A stretch of DNA of 64,000 nucleotides from contig NZ_CP102288.1 in NCBI RefSeq assembly GCF_025151535.1, forward strand, positions 1,452,501 through 1,516,500, in the 5' to 3' direction. Positions 18,424 through 26,033 of the stretch are shown piece by piece. The notes beneath the pieces were generated by a model, which was given only the letters and a program-made list of their open reading frames with translations, was not told where the DNA came from and searched no databases. The first letter of the stretch is position 1. Each line of letters opens with the position of its first letter. This stretch comes from Segatella copri DSM 18205 (lineage in GTDB: Bacteria > Bacteroidota > Bacteroidia > Bacteroidales > Bacteroidaceae). Both the position numbers and the translations under genes were made by a program.

Positions 18424-18485
18424 ACGAATTACTCAATTCTTCGTCACGAATTACTCAATTCTTCGTCACGAATTACTCAATTCTA
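18424..18485. repeat. 22-bp tandem repeat in the ATPase gene leader
   Basis: Two full copies and one partial copy of ACGAATTACTCAATTCTTCG-TC lie between a candidate minus-strand -7 element (TATCTTTG, complement at 18491-18498) and the ATG at 18383, so they would be in the 5' leader of the mRNA. Confidence 0.9.
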
Positions 18486-18490
18486 CTTTG

Positions 18491-18498
18491 CAAAGATA
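18491..18498 (-). promoter_or_regulatory. candidate -7 element for the DUF4143 ATPase
   Basis: TATCTTTG on the minus strand, about 108 bp before the start codon. No good TTTG element is found at the usual distance, so this promoter is tentative. Confidence 0.5.
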
Positions 18499-18522
18499 CA
18501 AAGAATAGATGAGTAAACACAT

Positions 18523-18664
18523 TACCCATGATTATTTTTTAGCATTCTTAACTCATCATACAGCTTTGCCCTCTCCTTCACGCGCTTAGGATGCACCTGG
18601 CCAGATTATACATTTTCTCATAATGCTGACGATACATTCGTTCTATATTCTTTTCCTGTTTCAT
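18523..18664 (-). pseudogene. ECF sigma factor relic with internal deletion
   Basis: An ATG at 18664 opens a 28-codon frame (MKQEKNIERMYRQHYEKMYN, then LARCIL) that matches the start of region 2 of Bacteroidetes ECF sigma factors. After LARCILS it meets a stop. In the next frame KERAKLYDELRML follows, which looks like the tail of such a protein. Most of the gene, including the DNA-binding region, is missing. It follows the FecCD permease gene by 56 bp. In Bacteroidetes such sigma factors often control TonB-dependent or iron uptake genes. Confidence 0.6.
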
Positions 18665-18720
18665 ACACCATCTATACAGTTGAGCCCAGCAAAAAACTAA
18701 GCAAAACTCTGGCTTTTTCC

Positions 18721-19749
18721 CTATCTCCTCTTCACCAAAACATAGATGATGACGGGGGCGCCGAACAGCGGGGTGACGGCATTCAGCGGGATGATGCCAC
18801 CGTCCGACGGAAGGGTGCAGAAGAGATTGCAGAGAAGGGCTATGGCTGCACCCATCAGCATCGTGACGGGCAACAGACGGCGATGATTCTCCGTGCCGAT
18901 GATGAGGCGGGCAATATGCGGCGTTGCCAGACCGATGAAGGCGATGGGACCGCAGAAGGCGGTAACCACAGCCGTAAGAAGACCGGTGATGATGAGCAGA
19001 ACGATGCGCAGACGCCTGATATTGAAGCCCAGATTCTCGGCATACTGTTCGCCTAACAGCATGGCGTTCAGCGGTTTTACAAGGAGCAGAGATGCAGCCA
19101 GGGCAATGAGGGCCAACGGGATGAAGAACATCATCTGCTGGCTCGAAACATTGCCAAAACTGCCCATGCCCCAAACCATATACGATTTCACGCCCTCTGC
19201 CGTGCTGAAGAAATTGAGCAATGAGATGGCGCTGCTGGCAAGATAACCCACCATCAGTCCGATGATGAGCAGTACCGTATGGCTGCGCACAATGGCAGAA
19301 AAGAAGGTGATGATACCCATCACCACCATAGCCCCTATGAAGGCTGCGATGAGGATAGCCAGGAAACCGCCGATGGCATAGTTGCCGGCATCGCCCAGAA
19401 AACCTACCCCTAAATCATCCAGGGCAATATTGCCGCCAAAGGCAAGCATCACGATGGCTACCGCCAGTCCGGCTCCGCTGCTGATACCGAACACGTCAGG
19501 ACCCGCCAGGGGGTTGCGGAAGGCTGTCTGCAGGAGCAAGCCGCTCGTGGCGAGGGCTGCGCCCGAAAGCAAAGCGGCAATCGCCGCCGGCAGTCGCGAT
19601 TCCAACAGAATATAGCGGTAGGTTTCGTCAGTCTGAGAGCCCGAAATAATCGCCCCCACGTCCTGCCATGGGATGTTTACACTCCCCCATGCCAGGTTGG
19701 CGAAAAACAGTATGATAATGGCTATAGCGCCAAAAACGATGGTTTTCAT
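18721..19749 (-). CDS. FecCD-family ABC transporter permease
   Basis: A 342-residue inner-membrane permease of the iron-siderophore/heme/cobalamin (BtuC/FecCD) type. About nine to ten hydrophobic helices span the length. Family motifs include LPAAIAALLSGAALATSGLLLQ near residue 54, NPLAGPDVFGISSGAGLAV near 80 and the cytoplasmic loop/TPHIARLIIG segment near 276. It lies 39 bp after the binding-protein gene. The expected ATPase gene is not downstream; only a sigma-factor relic is present. Either the ATPase is elsewhere or it was lost. Confidence 0.94.
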   Translation of the reverse strand: MKTIVFGAIAIIILFFANLAWGSVNIPWQDVGAIISGSQTDETYRYILLESRLPAAIAALLSGAALATSGLLLQTAFRNPLAGPDVFGISSGAGLAVAIVMLAFGGNIALDDLGVGFLGDAGNYAIGGFLAILIAAFIGAMVVMGIITFFSAIVRSHTVLLIIGLMVGYLASSAISLLNFFSTAEGVKSYMVWGMGSFGNVSSQQMMFFIPLALIALAASLLLVKPLNAMLLGEQYAENLGFNIRRLRIVLLIITGLLTAVVTAFCGPIAFIGLATPHIARLIIGTENHRRLLPVTMLMGAAIALLCNLFCTLPSDGGIIPLNAVTPLFGAPVIIYVLVKRR

Positions 19750-19788
19750 TCACTAAAACTATTTCTTGTAAAATCTCTGATTAAAGCC

Positions 19789-21090
19789 CTATTTCTTATA
19801 GAATCTCAATTTGCCGAACCGCTCGCCATGAGCCAGGGTGATGAACTCTCTGAGCAGCAGTTCGGGATGGAAACTCGTAAGCTCGAAATAAGGTACCGTC
19901 GAGGTATCTACCTGATAGATATTACCCCGGCTGAAGGCAGCAAGAGCCTTGTAGCCGTCATATTCCTGAAGCAGTTGAGCCTGCGACAGAGGGGCACCAC
20001 CGAAATACTTGAACGCCCATACATCCACCTGCTTTCCCTTCGCCAAGATTTGCTCCGGACTCATCGCCAGACTTCCGCTGTGTTCATCGTCCTCGAAGAT
20101 ATAACGGGCGTTGGCATCCTTCAGCAGAATACCGATAGTACTCTGACCACCAGGCACATACCATACATTGCCCGTCTTTCTTTCGGTCAGGATAGAGAGG
20201 CCCTTCGGATACCCGGCTGCCTCAGCTTTCAGCTTCAGATATTCCTTTTCTATCTTCGCAAAGAGCGAATCTGCCTTTGGTTCGCAAGAACCCGATATTC
20301 CGTTACTTTTTCCCTCTTCATTTCCAAAGAGCATGCCGTAGAATTTCATCCATTCCGCCCTGCCCAGTGGCGAAGACTCCATATAGTCGGCAGCCTCGAT
20401 GATGGGAACGTGCAGCTTGTCGAGCTTGCCATATCCTCCGCTGTTTTCGAAAGGCGAAAGGAGGATGGCTTCGGGTGTCAGGGCGATGATGCGCTCGATG
20501 TCGGGCGCCATGCTCGAACCGCAATCCACGATGGAATTTCCTGCAGAAGTTTTTCCGGCAGCAGCATTTCCAGCAGAAGCTTTTCCGGCAGCAGTATTCC
20601 TAGAAAGAGCAGCCCTCTTCTTTACATCCGGAATATTGATGTAATCGAGGTCGCAGACACCACGGATGGCCTGCTGGCAGCCCATTTCGTACATCAGTTG
20701 GCAATGGGGAGCGATGAAAACGGCACTTCTCTCCACCGGTGTGCGCACGGTATCGGTAGTGCATCTCGCCCCCGTGCTGTGCCTTCTGGCAAGCATCGCC
20801 ACCGTCTTATCCCCCTCCTCTCCCTTCGGAATCAGGATGTAGCGATGCAGCATCGTTCCCGCCTTCCAAGGGTTGGCTATGATAGCCTCAGCATACTGAT
20901 AATCAATGCCTTCTGCAGCATCGGAAGCCTCTTCCCCATCACCATGTTTCACGATGGTGAGCAACTTGGCGTACTTCATCTCCAGGGTATCGCCAGCCTC
21001 CGCATCAGCAGCAGCCGTCTTTCCTCCCTGGCATGCCGCCATCAGCAGGGCCGCCGTTGCCCCACACAAAAGAATATACAGTTTTGTCAT
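19789..21090 (-). CDS. ABC transporter substrate-binding lipoprotein (iron/heme/cobalamin type)
   Basis: A 433-residue periplasmic binding lipoprotein for the FecCD permease next to it. The ATG at 21090 gives a signal peptide ending LLMAACQGG with the lipobox Cys at residue 20; the longer frame adds a non-signal N-terminus. Periplasmic-binding-protein type III features include the early TPVERSAVFIAPHCQLMYEMG strand and GVCDLDYI, then APDIERIIALTPEAILLSP and VDVWAFKY. An Ala/Gly/Lys/Ser-rich insert near residues 172-190 (AAGKASAGN, AAGKTSAGN) is encoded by a short tandem DNA repeat at about 20540-20600. Ligand unknown. Confidence 0.9.
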   Translation of the reverse strand: MTKLYILLCGATAALLMAACQGGKTAAADAEAGDTLEMKYAKLLTIVKHGDGEEASDAAEGIDYQYAEAIIANPWKAGTMLHRYILIPKGEEGDKTVAMLARRHSTGARCTTDTVRTPVERSAVFIAPHCQLMYEMGCQQAIRGVCDLDYINIPDVKKRAALSRNTAAGKASAGNAAAGKTSAGNSIVDCGSSMAPDIERIIALTPEAILLSPFENSGGYGKLDKLHVPIIEAADYMESSPLGRAEWMKFYGMLFGNEEGKSNGISGSCEPKADSLFAKIEKEYLKLKAEAAGYPKGLSILTERKTGNVWYVPGGQSTIGILLKDANARYIFEDDEHSGSLAMSPEQILAKGKQVDVWAFKYFGGAPLSQAQLLQEYDGYKALAAFSRGNIYQVDTSTVPYFELTSFHPELLLREFITLAHGERFGKLRFYKK

Positions 21091-21110
21091 AATCTTACAA
21101 AATATGTGTG

Positions 21111-21118
21111 CAAAGATA
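21111..21118 (-). promoter_or_regulatory. candidate -7 element for the binding protein/permease operon
   Basis: TATCTTTG on the minus strand 20 bp before the ATG at 21090. The -33 region is poor. It lies back to back with the plus-strand promoter at 21140-21170. Confidence 0.5.
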
Positions 21119-21139
21119 CGAAGAAATCTCCATTTTCCG

Positions 21140-21170
21140 TTTGTTTTCTCGAATATTCTTTGTACTTTTG
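21140..21170 (+). promoter_or_regulatory. promoter of the Cys/His-rich peptide gene
   Basis: TTTG (21140-21143), 19 bp, TACTTTTG (21163-21170), 39 bp before the ATG at 21210. Good match to the Bacteroidetes consensus. Confidence 0.8.
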
Positions 21171-21209
21171 CCCTCAAATTTAACTAACGCTACAATTTAA
21201 TAAGTCAAA

Positions 21210-21359
21210 ATGAAGAAGATTATCTGGGGCATAGCCCTTTTATTCAGTACATCGATGGTCGCCGGTGCGCATACCTGCTGTCATAATTCAGCACAGAAAT
21301 GCGGCTGCAAGAGAGGTTATCCAGACCATCCGCGTTATCGTGATCAAGGTAGATTATAA
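21210..21359 (+). CDS. 49-residue secreted Cys/His-rich peptide
   Basis: A short gene that a length-filtered gene search would miss. It encodes a basic start (MKKIIWG), a hydrophobic segment (IALLFSTSMVAGA) that reads as a signal peptide, and a mature part of about 29 residues with HTCCH and KCGCK clusters plus several His, Tyr and Arg. It has its own strong promoter and an A-rich leader typical of translated Bacteroidetes genes. It faces away from the FecCD-type importer operon and precedes the Rpn-like gene by 24 bp. Metal binding is a reasonable guess from the Cys/His content; no family was recognised. Confidence 0.65.
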   Translation: MKKIIWGIALLFSTSMVAGAHTCCHNSAQKCGCKRGYPDHPRYRDQGRL

Positions 21360-21383
21360 GGATTAAAGATAATTAAAGAGCAT

Positions 21384-22109
21384 ATGAAAATTTATATAGC
21401 CAATCCATTATATGATGTTGTGTTCAAGCGCATCATGGAAGAAGAGCGCATCACCAAGACGTTCTTGTCTGCGATTTTGCAAAGAGAAGTCGTCAGCATC
21501 AAGATTTGCCAAGATGGATCCCGCAATATCAAAAGCAATAGCATTTCGATATTTAAGATGGGATTTGTTGCCAGCATAAAGAATAACGAGAACAGCAACG
21601 AGCTTACAAACATAAGGCTGTATAAAACTTGGGTTGACACGGACGTCTTGGAACCTCGCCAGCATCTGGCATGGCAGCGCTATATAGAAGAGAAAAACTC
21701 GGATGGTATGGGAGATGAATCTCTCCCAACGATTACGGTTTTTCTCCTAGCCCACCGTATAGGAGATTTCGAAACTCCTGTTGCATGCCCTGCCCCCGGC
21801 AATATTATTGTCCAACTGCCAATAATCAGCAAGACTCAAAACTCGAGTCAAAAGAAGGTATTAAGCATTTTTGACCAAGCAAGAACTTGCAGGGAAGACA
21901 AACACTTCTTGAAAGTAGATTATACACCCTATGATGGAGATACGGATATGGAGTATATGATTAAAATGCTTCTTTCAATGGCATCTGACCCAGATATGCA
22001 ATACCAGATGAATCTCGAAGATGAGTATATCTCCTTACTTGAAAAGAAGGATACCGAAATCCTCCGACTGGATCATTTGATTGAGCAAAGTAAGCTGAAG
22101 GAGAAATAA
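21384..22109 (+). CDS. Rpn/PD-(D/E)XK-like protein, divergent
   Basis: A 241-residue protein whose start (NPLYDVVFKRIMEEERITKTFLSAILQREV) resembles Rpn or PD-(D/E)XK nuclease-family 'transposase' proteins of Bacteroidetes, which begin with a similar D-x-x-FK helix followed by a region on loss of the host job. The usual catalytic acid-and-lysine core is not evident in the middle section (KTWVDTDVLEPRQHLAWQRY). The C-terminus is charged (LLEKKDTEILRLDHLIEQ). It may be a degenerate member or an accessory protein. Likely cotranscribed with the 49-residue peptide; ends at the hairpin at 22114. Confidence 0.65.
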   Translation: MKIYIANPLYDVVFKRIMEEERITKTFLSAILQREVVSIKICQDGSRNIKSNSISIFKMGFVASIKNNENSNELTNIRLYKTWVDTDVLEPRQHLAWQRYIEEKNSDGMGDESLPTITVFLLAHRIGDFETPVACPAPGNIIVQLPIISKTQNSSQKKVLSIFDQARTCREDKHFLKVDYTPYDGDTDMEYMIKMLLSMASDPDMQYQMNLEDEYISLLEKKDTEILRLDHLIEQSKLKEK

Positions 22110-22113
22110 AGAT

Positions 22114-22153
22114 AAAAAGGTCAGGCTCTATCCTACAAGAACCTGACCTTTTA
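22114..22153. terminator. bidirectional terminator
   Basis: An 11-bp stem AAAAGGTCAGG / CCTGACCTTTT between convergent genes, A-rich on one side and T-rich on the other. Confidence 0.88.
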
Positions 22154-22158
22154 TGATT

Positions 22159-25100
22159 TTATTTAGCTATACGTTTCTTACCTTTTTGGATAATAATACC
22201 CTTGTAACTTTCATCTACTCGTTGGCCATTCAAGTTATAAATAGGACAATTGCTCTTATGCTCATCAACTGTAATATTGCCTATACCGCTTGCTGTACTG
22301 ACAGAAACTTTAAGCCCTGTAGGATAAATGCCATCAAAACTTGTTCCACTGATTTTCATACTTAAGTCATAATCACCCACTTCCTTCAAAGTCACCTCTT
22401 GGTTATCTTGATAGAATACTGGCGTGATTTCAAATGGCATATTATTAACACCATCGAAGAGCACATCACCATCAGAAGGTTGCTCGTAAGCGAGCTTGTT
22501 CACAGTATACATCTCTGTGGTCTCATCCTTAGGCAGTTGAGAACCTGGGAGCACAAAGACTTTACCACTTGCTGGTTTCCAACAATCACAAGAAGTGAGA
22601 TCGTGTGAGAGGCAAATGGTTGTGGATGGGATAATACTATTATTTTTATTCCCTATAATTTTAAACTCACGTATATCCCTTAATATTAAAGAATCTACAT
22701 ATAGCTTTTGTTCGTTAACACTATAGTCATCGGTAAAGTCATAAGTAAAATCTCTGTTAACATCCAATTTTCGCAAGCTATTCGTTGCGCTAGAATAATA
22801 TTCAAAACTTCTTTTTAATAATACGGGCTCATTCTTTTCTCCTCCATCTAAAAAAACTATTGGATTTTTTTCTTTCTTTACGTCGTATACTTGTCTAAAA
22901 ATATCAAAACCTACACTAGTTACAGAAGATGGCATATGCAACTCTTCTATTTTCGTAGCAGAAAAAGCATCATGATCTATTGTCTTTAGAGTTTTAGGCA
23001 AATCAATATTCTCTAAAGATGTGCAATACCAAAATTCATTTTCAGTCAATGAGTTAAGTCCTTCAACAGGCAAAATTATTTTTTTTAAATATCTATTCTC
23101 ATAAAACGAAGAATTCAAATTACATTTAATACGACTTGCATCAACATACTTAATGCCACTGAAAGAAAAACTTTCATGCAAATATTTGATAGTACTTGGA
23201 AGTACTATTGAATCAGTTTGAACATTACTAAAAGCATTATGCCCTATTACCTCTAACCCCTCAGGAAATACAACTTTTTTACATTTAATACCTAAAAATG
23301 CAGAAGCACCCATAGTTTTTACGGTCTTAGGTATATAAATATAAGGCAAAGTATTTTTATTGTTAAAAGCAAAAGAACTCGCTTCTATATTTTCCAATCC
23401 GTCATTAAGAGTTACCGATTCTAAATTTTCCAGCCCCCAAAAAGCAGAAACATCTACTTTTTTTACATTCGAGGAAAGTTTAAGCGTCCTTAAATTGACA
23501 GCACCAGCAAATGCACTCTTACCCACATATGTTATTTTTCCATCTATGTTAAGTGTCTCTAATTTTGTATTGTTATAAGCAAAATAATCACATATTGAAT
23601 CAACCATCTCACCGATTGTCAATAAAGATAATTCTTTAAAACTACTAAATAATTCACCCTTTTTAGAGGATTTCAAATCACATATATTTCTTCCTAAATA
23701 AAGAGATTGTACATGATTGATAGGAAGTGTACCTAAAGATAGTTTTTTGTCAGAATCTAAAAGTTCTAAATTTACTAGATTTTCACTAGACTCGAAACTA
23801 TTTCCCCATAAAGTTTTGACTTCTTTACCTATGATTAAACTTTCTAATTTTGGCATCCAATTACAACTTGAAGTCAAATTGCGTTTTAAGGTCAGTTTCT
23901 TTATAGGAGAACCACTAAATTCACCCAAAGAAAGTTGCCCATCGCCAGTTTGTACAGTAAAAGCTGTCAAACTTTTACAATTTGCACTTCCGCCTACATA
24001 ATTAACAGAACCCGGGATACTTAAAGATACTAAATTTGTACAATTATCAAACGCTCTATCTCCGATGTACAGCAAGCCGTCATTCAATTTTATGGCTTGA
24101 AAATTAAAATTAGCGAAGACTCCATCACATAAACAAGTCACACCTGAAGGTACAGTATATTCCTTATCCTCTATAGTACCGTTATACCTATACATTGCAG
24201 AACCAACCATAACAGGACCTTTATCTGTTGCACCATCAAAAAGTTTTGTATCTTTAAAAGCATCAGCATAAACTATTTTTATATTGGAACAGTTCAATAA
24301 TTCAGACAAAGCAGAACACCCATTGAATGCTCCATTTTCTATAGAATCTGTTGCCTCATTCAATATTACCTTTACCAATGATTGACAGCCATAAAAGCAA
24401 TAATCCGGTATAACATGAACCATTGTCTTAGAAAAATCTATTTCCTTTAGTTTTGTCATATCGGAGAAAGACATCCTCGAAATTTTGTTTAAAGTTGTTG
24501 GAAATTCTATTTCTTCTAATTCAGAACAATCCTTAAAACACCCATTTTCTATTTCTTGTAGTTTTTGAGGTAAAAGAACTTGCTTTAAAGATTCACATCG
24601 GTAAAAACCATTAAGAGTCAAAATACTTGATGCAGTTAAATCAACTTTCTTTAAATTTAAACAGCCTTTAAAAGCACCAAAATCAATTTTCTTCAAAGAA
24701 ACAGGCATGGTCAAATCTACAAACCCAGCATTCTCAAAAGCATGAGATTGAATTGTTTCAACATTGCCCCAAGAAACCTGACTTAAACTATTACATTCTT
24801 TAAATGCATCATAACAAATTTTTCTTAATGATAAAGGGAGATCTACTGATTCTAAATTAGAACAACCTATAAAGCAAGATTGTGGAATTTCATATAATTT
24901 GCTTTTTATAGTAACATGTTTTAAAGATTCACAATAAGCAAAACTTAAGAAATTCAAATCCTCCAAAGTTTCAGGTAATTCTATTATTTCTACTCCTACA
25001 CCATAAAAGGCTTCACGATCTATTTCTACAACCTTTTCGATATTAACTTCCTTAAGCATAGCACAGCCCCCAAAAGCACTTTCTCCTATTCGCTTTACAT

Positions 25101-25632
25101 TTTCCAAATTTATAGCAGACAACTTTTTACAACCTGAAAAAGCGTAAGAAGGAATTGTGGTTACATTTTTTGCCAATTTTACAGTAACTAAAGATTCTGA
25201 ATTACAAAATATGCCTTCCTTCAAATTTCTACCTATCGAAACTTCCTCTATGCCACAATTCTTAAATGCATCACCTACAGCATCGAGACGTTCTTCACCT
25301 TCACTCAACACAAGCTGGGTCATATTCACACAATTCTCGAAGGCTCCTTCCCAGATATACTTGATGGTTGAAGGAACAACTAGTTTCTTGAGCTCGGTGC
25401 AAGAAAGAAAGGCAGAATTCTGCACCGTTGTGACACGATAGTCCTTTCCACCATAAGATACAGTGGAAGCCAAGGTCAACTCGCCATTTTCCGGGATTGC
25501 ATCATAGCCTTTGATGATGGCGGTATCAGCATTGGCAACATAAGTGATGCCATCCAACGTGAAAGAGACACCCAAAGACTTTCCCACCAATAAGGAAAGC
25601 ACCAATGTCAGTAGTAAACTTCTTACTCTCAT
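22159..25632 (-). CDS. BspA-like leucine-rich-repeat surface protein
   Basis: A 1157-residue secreted protein. Residues 1-23 form a signal peptide. From about 45 to 950 run BspA-type (LRR_5) repeats of about 23 residues, with recurrent patterns such as IGESAFGGC, LKEVNIE and FKGCLNLKKVDL. The C-terminal about 40 residues (CPIYNLNGQRVD ... GIIIQKGKK) have the form YNLNGQRV...GI.I..GKK common at the ends of exported Prevotella proteins, perhaps a sorting or anchoring tail. BspA relatives bind host matrix proteins or other cells. It is AT-rich compared with its neighbours, especially in the repeats. A long structured leader lies upstream (25690-25841). Confidence 0.92.
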   Translation of the reverse strand: MRVRSLLLTLVLSLLVGKSLGVSFTLDGITYVANADTAIIKGYDAIPENGELTLASTVSYGGKDYRVTTVQNSAFLSCTELKKLVVPSTIKYIWEGAFENCVNMTQLVLSEGEERLDAVGDAFKNCGIEEVSIGRNLKEGIFCNSESLVTVKLAKNVTTIPSYAFSGCKKLSAINLENVKRIGESAFGGCAMLKEVNIEKVVEIDREAFYGVGVEIIELPETLEDLNFLSFAYCESLKHVTIKSKLYEIPQSCFIGCSNLESVDLPLSLRKICYDAFKECNSLSQVSWGNVETIQSHAFENAGFVDLTMPVSLKKIDFGAFKGCLNLKKVDLTASSILTLNGFYRCESLKQVLLPQKLQEIENGCFKDCSELEEIEFPTTLNKISRMSFSDMTKLKEIDFSKTMVHVIPDYCFYGCQSLVKVILNEATDSIENGAFNGCSALSELLNCSNIKIVYADAFKDTKLFDGATDKGPVMVGSAMYRYNGTIEDKEYTVPSGVTCLCDGVFANFNFQAIKLNDGLLYIGDRAFDNCTNLVSLSIPGSVNYVGGSANCKSLTAFTVQTGDGQLSLGEFSGSPIKKLTLKRNLTSSCNWMPKLESLIIGKEVKTLWGNSFESSENLVNLELLDSDKKLSLGTLPINHVQSLYLGRNICDLKSSKKGELFSSFKELSLLTIGEMVDSICDYFAYNNTKLETLNIDGKITYVGKSAFAGAVNLRTLKLSSNVKKVDVSAFWGLENLESVTLNDGLENIEASSFAFNNKNTLPYIYIPKTVKTMGASAFLGIKCKKVVFPEGLEVIGHNAFSNVQTDSIVLPSTIKYLHESFSFSGIKYVDASRIKCNLNSSFYENRYLKKIILPVEGLNSLTENEFWYCTSLENIDLPKTLKTIDHDAFSATKIEELHMPSSVTSVGFDIFRQVYDVKKEKNPIVFLDGGEKNEPVLLKRSFEYYSSATNSLRKLDVNRDFTYDFTDDYSVNEQKLYVDSLILRDIREFKIIGNKNNSIIPSTTICLSHDLTSCDCWKPASGKVFVLPGSQLPKDETTEMYTVNKLAYEQPSDGDVLFDGVNNMPFEITPVFYQDNQEVTLKEVGDYDLSMKISGTSFDGIYPTGLKVSVSTASGIGNITVDEHKSNCPIYNLNGQRVDESYKGIIIQKGKKRIAK

Positions 25633-25689
25633 ACAACTTTTCTATTTTTGCCTTCCGTCGCCTCCAAAGGTCGTTCTATAGATGAAAGA

Positions 25690-25841
25690 AGCGTGGCGCT
25701 GACTATGCCACGTCTTAAGTTGGAGGTCCTGAGAAAACCCTTACATACAGATATGGAAATAGCAGCCCACGCTATAGCGTGAGAACCACTATGCCCTCCT
25801 TGTATGTAATTGCGAAATTTCTCAGGTTTCCAACTTACAAG
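25690..25841. repeat. long inverted repeat upstream of the BspA-like gene
   Basis: CTTAAGTTGGA-GG-TCCTGAGAAA (from 25714) pairs with TTTCTCAGGTTTCCAACTTACAAG (to 25841), further pairing joins CTTACATACA with TGTATGTAA, and the apex holds the palindrome CACGCTATAGCGTG (25768-25781). A second small stem CGTGGC/GCCACG lies at 25692-25712. No reading frame is supported. It could be the folded 5' leader of the BspA-like mRNA or a small insertion element. Confidence 0.65.
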
Positions 25842-25981
25842 ATAAGCATAACGCCTCTTTATTTTCTAACATGTCTGGAAATGGCATACACCAATTCCGC
25901 TTCAAAAGTACAAAAAGTTTGGGAGAATCCTGCATGATTTCACAAAAAGTTTCTCGCCGAGATGCAATTTTCTTGTTTTTT
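25842..25981. other. intergenic DNA without a recognised gene
   Basis: Together with the inverted repeat at 25690-25841 this makes up the gap of about 400 bp between the BspA-like gene and the AlbA/ATPase gene. Nothing else is seen here except the promoter of the next gene that starts at 25982. Confidence 0.5.
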
Positions 25982-26013
25982 CTTGCTTATTCGGAGTTTT
26001 TTGTGTAAGTTTG
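25982..26013 (+). promoter_or_regulatory. promoter of the AlbA/ATPase gene
   Basis: CTTG (25982-25985), 20 bp, TAAGTTTG (26006-26013), 21 bp before the ATG at 26034. The leader is very short. Confidence 0.7.
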
Positions 26014-26033
26014 CATCATAAAACAAAATCTAT

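Noticed and set aside
25690..25841. Cobalamin or other known riboswitch upstream of the BspA-like gene
   Set aside because: The conserved B12-box type sequences are not present and the fold is a simple long hairpin.
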